From: Amoebophrya sp. AT5.2
Lineage: Eukaryota > Sar > Dinophyceae > Syndiniales > Amoebophryaceae
Direction: 5' to 3'
Assembly (NCBI GenBank): GCA_005223375.1
Contig: RXOD01006501.1
Span: forward strand, 1 to 10,153
Length of the DNA stretch: 10,153 nt
The position numbers were made by a program, and so were the translations under genes. Position 1 is the first letter of the stretch; each line of letters begins with the position of its first letter. Below, piece after piece: positions 1-6,900 of the stretch. The notes below the pieces were generated by a model. That model searched no databases and was not told the DNA's origin. It saw only the letters and a program-made list of their open reading frames with translations.

Positions 1-43
1 TGGTGCGTTTTTGTATCCATCTATCGGTCTCGTAGCGTGTGTG

Positions 44-99
44 TTCCGTCTATCGTGGGCTTTCCGTCGATCATGGGACTTCCGTCGTTCGTGCTGGGC
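44..99. repeat. Imperfect tandem repeat, three units of 17-20 bp
   Basis: Three consecutive units begin with TTCCGTC and end in GGGC or GGAC: about 44-60, 61-79 and 80-99. They share the pattern TTCCGTC, A/T-containing TCG, then TGGG. Looser relatives flank them (around 15-30 and 104-125). On the minus strand they read as a short Asp-Gly repeat in a 66-codon frame, which I take as a by-product. This is a small minisatellite-like patch, either in host flank or at the element's 5' end. Confidence 0.5.
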
Positions 100-401
100 T
101 CTTTTCCACTTCGTGATCCATCGGTCAGCAAGAAGTATGCAACAGAAAACAAACATCCCATGATGTGGTGACGTGCTGATTTCAATTGGACCGCCGTTGG
201 TGCGGTCCGGATCATGTCCAAAATAAATGCATAGCAGATTGCCAGGAGCGACAGATAGATAGGCGGGAACCTCGAAAAAGCTCGAGACTACGAAACAGAG
301 TGCCACCATCGATTGACAATTTAACAAACCTTAAAGGTGCCGGCGGAGCGTCGATTCGGATGCGGGAGAGCGAACAAAGAGCGAAACAGAATCGAAAAAA
401 A

Positions 402-408
402 TATAAAG
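402..408 (+). promoter_or_regulatory. TATA-like string
   Basis: TATAAAG occurs after an A-run in otherwise mixed sequence, about 330 nt upstream of the first plausible ATG. This is a sequence match only: LINEs commonly use internal promoters without a TATA box, and one seven-base match in a 700-base AT-containing region can occur by chance. Confidence 0.15.
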
Positions 409-729
409 ACATAAGTGTATCGCCTGTATCATATCGTCGCGTGTCGTGGTGTCTCGAAATTCCCTGCTGGCTTCGTCTCTCTCTTGTCTCGCCACACGTG
501 CCGTCCATCACTGGACTTCCTTTTAGCGAGCGCTCGATTTTCGTCTCGACTTTCTCCTGCTCGCGGTCTTGTGGATCGCTGTAATCGACCTCGTGCATAC
601 AACAAAACTAAATTTACATCCTATCAAAAAACAATATAATTGTCGCAGGCAATGTATACAGAAAGTCGTGGAACGACAAATTCCGGACACGAACGGTAGT
701 AAAGGAAAGTCGTGAGCAAAAGCAAGTGG

Positions 730-960
730 ATGCGACCAACCCAAGGCGAAGCCATCTACTTCCTACGTCTTTTGCCAGAAGCGAAATCACAGGCGGCCAG
801 CCGTTGGACACCAGGGCTCGTTCTCCGAGTCGCAGGAGACCAGGTGCTGATCAAATCCACGGCAGAAGGAGAAGACAGCGGACAGTTCTACTTCCGTCAC
901 CCGAGGGACCTGAGAACGATCCCCCCGACAAAGATCCTCTTTGGAACGCAGCACCGGTGA
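730..960 (+). CDS. Small ORF upstream of ORF1, SH3-like integrase-tail resemblance
   Basis: A 76-codon ORF begins at ATG 730; the frame is open from 703, but earlier starts would be non-ATG. It ends at TGA 958-960, 19 nt before the ORF1 ATG. Residues 25-63 contain R-W-T-P-G-L-V-L-R-V at 25-34 and, after an acidic turn, F-Y-F-R-H-P-R-D-L-R at 53-62. This W-x-P-G-x-V ... R-H-x-x-L-R spacing resembles the small beta-barrel (SH3-like) tail of Ty3/gypsy and BEL integrases (family knowledge, matched by eye). The ATG context is weak (T at -3). It may be a real short first ORF of the element, a leftover of another retroelement into which this one inserted, or a chance ORF. Its close packing against ORF1 would suit reinitiation or leaky scanning. 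Confidence 0.4.
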   Translation: MRPTQGEAIYFLRLLPEAKSQAASRWTPGLVLRVAGDQVLIKSTAEGEDSGQFYFRHPRDLRTIPPTKILFGTQHR

Positions 961-979
961 AGCTGTTTAAGTGCTCAAC

Positions 980-3952
980 ATGGCGAATTCAGAACCTCGC
1001 CAGAACCAGCGTTCCTTCAACACCCGACTGGCTAAGCGCGAGCAAATGGAGAACTCCGCCCCGCGAGGACTCCATCCATATATCCAGAACGGCCCAGTCT
1101 GGGTCCCTGCATACTTCCCGAGCAGAAGTCTGTTTTCGGAGGAAAGCGAACCAGCGGCCGCTTCTGACGCGGAGGCAGTGGTTACGGACGTCGCTACGAC
1201 CGCGGAAAAGGACGGCGGGAAGCCGACAGATACCACCGGCGGCACCAGCGGTTCCACGCTCTCGGGGCGGAAGTCTACCTCCGGGCAGGCCCAGACGAAC
1301 CAGGAGACGGGTAGCTCCAACGACCGCGGCAGGGCTTCTGCGGAACATAATGACGCGGAGACAGCAAGACTCGTGGTCGACATCATAGTGGCCGCCGCGA
1401 CGAAGGCCGTGAGCGATTTTCTGCCGACATCAAACTCGGAGGCCGCCCCGCCGAAGGGAGAGTGCAAGCGGAGCGACGGGCTACCGCGCGCGAGGGATGA
1501 CAACGTCGCTGCCGCCGCGGTCGAGCCAGAGGCTACACACACGGACATGGCAGCTGCGGCAGTCGGAGCTGCTGTTGCGGCAAAACGAACGTGGACCGGC
1601 ACCGGAGCCGCAGAGGAGCATGGAGCAGGCGCTGACGCGGGAGAGCTCGAAGCAGAAAAGGAGGCCCCAGCGGCCAAGAAAGATGCCGCAGCCGCTACTT
1701 CAAATCAAGCAGTGACGATCACGAGAAGATTCACGGCACCATCACAGCTGTCAAGGGAGGCTGCGTGGTGTAGAGCGATGCGGAGGAGATTCTACAACGG
1801 AGCACAACCGTCGTGGTTACCGCGATCACCGACCAAGCGGACCCCGACTGCTTCGCTCCAGCGGCACTTACCGGTGCGGCCAAAAACGATCCGCGCCTTC
1901 GGCAAGGGGCCTATTAGCGCCGTTAAGCAACAGCCGCACACCCGGAGCAAAAGAAACCAAGTGCCGGCAGCTGCGGTGAAAATCCGCAAACCCACTTTTC
2001 TCCAGGTATGCGAGTCCTCGAGAGGAGAGGTGATGATTCCGGACGACGGCGGTCCCAGTTGCAAAGGAAGACCGCGGCGCCTTCGGAAAGGGAAGTACGG
2101 CAGTCGGCGCACCAACGAGCACCCGGTCAAGGATCCCTGGTCAAACAGGAGCTGGATAAAGCGGCTTCGTAAAGAAGATCAGGTGCGCGGCGTTACTCCC
2201 CAGCCACAAAAACCGGACGTGGAGCGGAAGCCGACAACGAAAAGGAGAACCGTGCAGGACGTCAGAGCGCAGCGACGACGGGACGAGGAGCGTACGTTCG
2301 AGCGGTGGACGGAGCAAGAAGCGCTTCTAAAAATAAACGAAGAAATGAGGCGCCGCGGATGGCTGGCAGCCGGGGACGACGAAGCGGCGCAGTGGTGCGA
2401 GCGTGAGCTGGAGATGATCAACCTCTGCAACCCCGCTGCGGCGCACGTACACAGCACTGGAGTGCTAGTGCCCGGAGCAGCAGCCGAGGACCCGGAAAAG
2501 TTATTTTACCTTCGTGTCGCGTTCGGGGATCTCGCGGAGTTTGAAGCAGACGCGGAGCTCCTGCTGCACAAGCAAGTGAAAGTCTCTGTGGCAACGGTCG
2601 AAGACCCCTCCACGGCGGCTGCGGACGACGCGCCCCCCCCAGAGGCAACACACGAGGATGTCTGCTCCAGCACCGACGCGGCAGCCGGAGCTGACCAGGT
2701 AGCAGCTGCTGTCCCTTCCGATGTGGTGCGGGTCCAGACAGTGCCGCACGAAGAACCAACTCACTGCGGTGTTGCCGCGCTGAAGACCCTGACGGCCCTA
2801 GACAACGATGGAGAAGGCGCCCGGGTGGAAGACGCGACTTGCCAGGTCATCCAAGATGAGGAAGTGCGGCGACGGATCCTGCAGAAAGGAGCGATGACTC
2901 TCGGCGAAGTCTCCGCAGTCCTCCGCCATGTTGGGATTTGCGCCCGGGCAGTAAGGGTGCACCGATGGACGGCCGAGAAAGGCGCCGCAGAAATCCAGAC
3001 ATGCGAGGTGCGGCAGCAAAAACTCGTTGGAACCAAGCGCGGGCCGCCATCCGCAGCCGTAGCGTACGGCGGAGGACACATCGAAGTGATCGATGACAAG
3101 GACATATTGGTGCAGTACCCGGCGGTCTGCCGAGCTGAAGCGACGCAGACCCCCGACGATGGAGATTCCCAAACCATCTCCAGGGAGCTGCGGGGAAAGG
3201 CGCGAGGGGCCAAACTTAAGATGAACAAGGACACGCTGAAGGAATTCTTACGCCAGGCGCTGCGCAGCGAAAAGGAGCAAAAGGTCCCCGCGTTCCTCCA
3301 GACGTCGTCCGGCTCGCTCAGGTTTCTCCTTCGAAGCAGTCTGTGCTCATTCTCCCTGGCAACGGTGCTGCGAACCTGGTCGCAAGAGAAGCGACTCAAC
3401 AAGGAGCAATTAGGGAACCTGGTCGTAGTGCGAAGCTGGGAAAAACAACACGTCCGGGAGGAGTGGACCATCCCGCCAGCGGGGCCGGCTGCAGCTGTAG
3501 TTGAGCCAAACGCGACAACGACGACCACAGCGGACGACCCGGCACTAGGAGCAGCAGCCGACATCCTACCCTCTACAACAAGGAACAGCGACCCTGTGAA
3601 CACAAGCGCCGCTCCGGCCGAAATAAGCGCCAACGACTGCGGGTTCGACAGCAGCGACAGCGATAGCGACCGCGTGATGCCCCCGCCGACAACCGCCGCG
3701 CCCGTCGCTACCGCGGCGGCGGCGGTCAACCCAGCGATCCCACGAGAGTGCAGGACGGCGCAAGCAGGAGCACGAGAAGAGGGGGCTGGCGTATTTTCAG
3801 TGAGTTCTCCGGCCACCAAGCGGCGACGCCTCGGCGACGACCCTTACCAGGACTATGGCGGGAGGTACGGGCGCGTGGAACTTCTCACCGAACGCACAGG
3901 AAGAAGTAGAACGGACGCGAGCAGCGAAGCACAGTTTCTGGAACCGCCGTAG
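980..3952 (+). CDS. ORF1 protein with basic region and putative papain-like cysteine peptidase
   Basis: The ORF encodes 990 residues. I chose ATG 980 because it has A at -3 and G at +4; the frame is closed by TAA at 968-970 and the only upstream alternative is a GTG at 971. Layout: residues 56-245 are Ala/Thr/Glu/Asp-rich and probably disordered. Residues 249-444 are strongly basic with Arg/Lys clusters (for example R-R-L-R-K-G-K and T-K-R-R-T), plausible for RNA binding. Residues 445-528 look helical. Residues 586-712 look like a papain-fold cysteine peptidase. Residues 835-990 are Ala/Thr/Pro-rich with a Ser-Asp repeat and a K-R-R-R cluster at 947-950 that could be a nuclear localisation signal. 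No RRM, CCHC knuckle or coiled-coil trimer typical of L1-type ORF1 is visible. At 990 aa it is well above the few hundred residues usual for LINE ORF1. It overlaps ORF2 by 98 nt. Its role is inferred as RNP formation plus proteolysis. Confidence 0.85.
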   Translation: MANSEPRQNQRSFNTRLAKREQMENSAPRGLHPYIQNGPVWVPAYFPSRSLFSEESEPAAASDAEAVVTDVATTAEKDGGKPTDTTGGTSGSTLSGRKSTSGQAQTNQETGSSNDRGRASAEHNDAETARLVVDIIVAAATKAVSDFLPTSNSEAAPPKGECKRSDGLPRARDDNVAAAAVEPEATHTDMAAAAVGAAVAAKRTWTGTGAAEEHGAGADAGELEAEKEAPAAKKDAAAATSNQAVTITRRFTAPSQLSREAAWCRAMRRRFYNGAQPSWLPRSPTKRTPTASLQRHLPVRPKTIRAFGKGPISAVKQQPHTRSKRNQVPAAAVKIRKPTFLQVCESSRGEVMIPDDGGPSCKGRPRRLRKGKYGSRRTNEHPVKDPWSNRSWIKRLRKEDQVRGVTPQPQKPDVERKPTTKRRTVQDVRAQRRRDEERTFERWTEQEALLKINEEMRRRGWLAAGDDEAAQWCERELEMINLCNPAAAHVHSTGVLVPGAAAEDPEKLFYLRVAFGDLAEFEADAELLLHKQVKVSVATVEDPSTAAADDAPPPEATHEDVCSSTDAAAGADQVAAAVPSDVVRVQTVPHEEPTHCGVAALKTLTALDNDGEGARVEDATCQVIQDEEVRRRILQKGAMTLGEVSAVLRHVGICARAVRVHRWTAEKGAAEIQTCEVRQQKLVGTKRGPPSAAVAYGGGHIEVIDDKDILVQYPAVCRAEATQTPDDGDSQTISRELRGKARGAKLKMNKDTLKEFLRQALRSEKEQKVPAFLQTSSGSLRFLLRSSLCSFSLATVLRTWSQEKRLNKEQLGNLVVVRSWEKQHVREEWTIPPAGPAAAVVEPNATTTTTADDPALGAAADILPSTTRNSDPVNTSAAPAEISANDCGFDSSDSDSDRVMPPPTTAAPVATAAAAVNPAIPRECRTAQAGAREEGAGVFSVSSPATKRRRLGDDPYQDYGGRYGRVELLTERTGRSRTDASSEAQFLEPP
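2735..3115 (+). other. Putative papain-like (C39/OTU-like) cysteine peptidase domain in ORF1
   Basis: Seen: a Cys in T-H-C-G-V-A-A-L-K-T-L (Cys596), an upstream Gln (586), a middle segment A-M-T-L-G-E-V-S-A-V-L followed by a Gly-Ile turn, and a His in G-G-G-H-I-E-V-I-D-D (His700) followed by a hydrophobic strand ending in Tyr-Pro. Known: papain-fold peptidases, including C39 and OTU types, have the nucleophile at the start of a helix (often C-G-x-x-A-L), and a His 60-130 residues later in a G-H-x-x-V strand followed by Asp/Asn. The Cys-His spacing here is 104. Inferred: an active protease or deubiquitinase-like enzyme that could process the element's own long proteins or act on host ubiquitin. 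The subfamily is not decided by eye. Confidence 0.55.
3651..3720 (+). repeat. Direct repeat copy A (in ORF1)
   Basis: This 70-nt segment matches 4072-4141 without gaps at 59 of 70 positions; nine of the eleven differences are transitions. In ORF1 frame it encodes the Ser-Asp run followed by V-M-P-P-P and A-A-P-V-A-T-A-A-A. The two copies are 421 nt apart, so they fall in different reading frames. Confidence 0.85.
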
Positions 3953-6900
3953 GCACGCAGCCTTCGCCGCAAGAGCCGCCGACTCCCCTGACTGCGCGGT
4001 CACCTCAAACGCTACTGACGGTCCCATCCTCGATTGCAAGGCTGCCTCTGCGAAAGTGGACACTTCTCAACACAGTGACAGCGACAGCGACTGCGTGATG
4101 CTCCCGCCGCCGACCGCCGCGCCTGTTGCCACCGCGGCCGCTGGCGGGCTGAAGAGAGCGAGCGCAGCAGCGACGGATGAAAGTAGTAAGTTATCTGCAC
4201 CGGCTATAGCTAAGGTCACAGCCACGGCCAAGCGTTCCGTCGCGGAAGGGAGCAGCGCGGCGACCGCCACAGCAGAAGTGCGAGCCAGCAGTCCGCTACC
4301 AAACGCCGACGTCGACGCCGCCGAGAAAGCCACAGTCGGTGCAACCGCCGGCGCTGGCGCGGCAACCACGAGCACGGCACGACAGGAAGGAGTCCACAAG
4401 GCGGAGAGTCCACGACGTATACGCCAGCGCGGCGTCGAGGGCTGCGAAGCGATAGCCGTCTGCAGAGGGCTGCAAATAACCCGGAGTAAAGCGACAAGTT
4501 TGGCCTGCGCGATCGAAGAAGAGCTCGGATTTCCGAAAGGAGATGTCCGCCGCTTCTCTCCGCCGCCCTCGAGCGCCGATCTCAGGCTCGGTTTCCGCTT
4601 GGGAGTAGAAGCCAAAGCCTTCGAGACCGAGTACAACCACGGAACGATGCAGATGCCGCCGGCGCCCCCGCTGCTGTTCCAGATAGCGGTCTACGAAAAG
4701 CAGTCTACGCGCAAGAGACCGGAGACGCGCGACAACGCGGAAAAGGACGGAGGGCCTGCCCTAAAAAGACGAAGAAACAACGGCGAGAGCAGCTCTTCCT
4801 CCTTGCCTTCCCCAACACACCTTAGGGCAGCGAGCGGCAGCGGAGAACCACCGGCCAGAAGTGGGTCACAGGGGTGTGGAAGTTGCGCGGCGGGAGTGGT
4901 CCGTGCGGCAACCACAAGCAGTTCTTCTTCCTCATCGTCCCAACCAGCCGCGCCGGCACAAGAAAACAACGAAGGCAGCAGTGCGGCAGAGATATCGTCT
5001 TCTCAACATCGGTCCCCCCTACAAAACGTCAGCCGAGGACCAAGCGCAGATGACAAGTGCGAAGAAGGATCACCCCCTTCAGCGCAGCGATCCCCGCTGT
5101 TTACACCAAGTCAGGGACGGGAGGCCGAACAGTCAGCCATCGGAGGAGTAGTCGACTTTGACTACTCCTCCGAGGAGGGGGAGCTGATACCGCAGAGAAA
5201 AAATGCGGGATCCGGCGAGCCAATCAGCAAGGAAGCTGTAGTATCGGCGCGACGCACTGAAACAGCAGGCAGGCAACGCGCGGTTCCTGCCGTTCCAATC
5301 ACCACGTCCGCTTTACTAGCCGGATACTCCAGTGACGAGGAACTCCTCCGCGGGAAGGAGAGTTCGGACGAGGACGAGGACGAGCAGGACGAAAGATCGT
5401 GCTCGGGAATGGACCTAGTTTCGGAACTAGATTTCCTGCTTCGCCCACAGCTCGCGGAGCACGACGACCAGTTGCCGCTCGAGGAGCACGAAAAACACGG
5501 GGAGCACGTTGGTGAGCACGAGGAGCACGAAGAGCACAACAACGAGCCCCAGCCCGCTGTTGCGCGCAAAATCCACCCCAAATCGACGGCGAGCATCGAA
5601 GTCTGGTGTCTGCCCAACGGGAAGGAAGACAAAGCGCTCACCAAGATGAGTCTGCAAGTAAACGAAGCCGCAAGCTCCTTCACGGCAAAGCGCCTGATCG
5701 AGAAGAAGAAGTGCTTGGGCGAAGTCTGGAGCGTAGCGGTTTTCGCCATCACTTGGACACCAACCGAGGAGGAGAAGCTGCCGGGAAGCACCAAAACGAC
5801 GGTATCAGAACGCACGAAGAAACTAGTGGAAAAAGCGCAAGTAGCAGGCCTCCACCAACTACTAAAGATGCCCCTAGCAAAAGTAACCAGCGCGTACGTG
5901 TGCGGATCATCCCTCTGGGGGCGCCGGCCTATATTCTGGGGCGAGGACTCGTTGCGGCGGATCAAAGAGGCCAGAATCACGCGGCCCGCCGGGGCAAGCG
6001 CGGCGGACATCCAGCTACGCATCTTCCTGGGCAGGGACGCAGCCGCCGACGAGGCTGCAGCAAACATCAGGGCGGCCGTCGAGAAGGTCTTTGGCACCGC
6101 GCGAGCTCAAGTGATTTTCAGGTCCGCAAAGGAGAGAACAAAGTGGCGAAGCATGTTTCCAGCGAACACTGCTCTCCGTAAACTGCCAGCGCAACTGTCC
6201 GCCCAAAAAGACCCGAGCAAGTTCACCGAGTATCTATCATCGAGCGAGCCAGTCGTGGGACTAGCAGCACCTGCCTCAGCGACCTTGACGTACCTACGAT
6301 GGGTACAAGGACAGCAGCTGTTTGATTCCCGTCACACTCGGAAAGACCTGGTGGTCGTGAAGGCGGGAAGAAAACCAGACTCGGAGCCGAAAGCGAGGAG
6401 TCTAGCTGCCGAACTCGGCCTAATATACCTGGATACGGCAGAAGTTCAGATCAGGGGTATTAGCCACTTCGCGCCCGAGTCTTTTCAACTTCCAGACGGC
6501 ACGCAGTTTGCGCTGGCGATGAAACAAGAGGAGGTCGAGGCCATTCAGCGTCGTGCCGCTGCGCATTCCGAGAAGTGTTCCGAACAGTGCAGAATGGGTA
6601 TTTTCGGAAGGCGGGCCGCCGCCTGCCACCAGAAAGACCAGTCCGCAAAGGCAACAGACGGGACGCAGCAAGCCTTGCCTCCAAAAAGCGAACGGGAACA
6701 AAGGAAGATCAGACACATGAGCGCGCCGGTGACGATCAAAATCTTTGGAGATCCAGGAGTGCCTGAAGTTCTGCTCGCTGCGCTGCAACAAGGGACGAAG
6801 AACAAAGCAGTAATTCCTGAGGAGGAGGCGGCGCCTGCGGAAATCCACCCAAAGGGGGTCGTCCTGCCTGACATTGCCGCAAGATGCAGGGACTGGACAA

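Larger units (their letters stand above)
1..729. other. Non-coding left flank and probable 5' UTR/promoter region
   Basis: No convincing gene is visible here. Open frames on both strands (about 130 codons each, roughly 186-598) overlap one another, lack good ATG starts or recognisable motifs, and are low in information. Roughly 421-600 is rich in T and C, whereas the ORFs downstream are rich in A and G. Bases 601-650 are AT-rich. The stretch holds a short imperfect tandem repeat near its left end and a TATA-like string near 402. It could be host flank, element 5' UTR with an internal promoter, or both; the border cannot be fixed from one copy. Confidence 0.6.

Noticed and set aside
186..598. 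Overlapping 132-codon plus-strand and 128-codon minus-strand frames in the left flank
   Set aside because: They overlap each other, the plus-strand one needs a TTG start, and neither has recognisable domain features. Treated as non-coding.
600..650. Possible 3' splice site (pyrimidine-rich stretch, then CAG at about 647) suggesting an intron before the ORFs
   Set aside because: The pyrimidine tract is far from the AG and separated by an A-rich stretch, and no matching donor stands out. Not supported.
726..1388. 220-codon plus-strand frame starting at GTG 726
   Set aside because: It overlaps the start of ORF1 and the small ORF at 730, lacks an ATG start, and its Arg/Pro/Thr-rich product looks like an out-of-frame reading.
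2761..3819. 352-codon open frame on the minus strand
   Set aside because: It lies wholly within ORF1 and has Ser/Arg/Ala-rich composition expected from the complement of GC-rich coding sequence; no motif was seen. ORF1 explains the DNA better.
5415..5430. Six-base inverted repeat CTAGTT/AACTAG
   Set aside because: Too short to separate from chance in 10 kb.
5162..6097. 311-codon open frame on the minus strand
   Set aside because: It is antisense to ORF2, and its Ser/Cys runs mirror the Glu/Asp and Glu-His codons of ORF2. No independent support.
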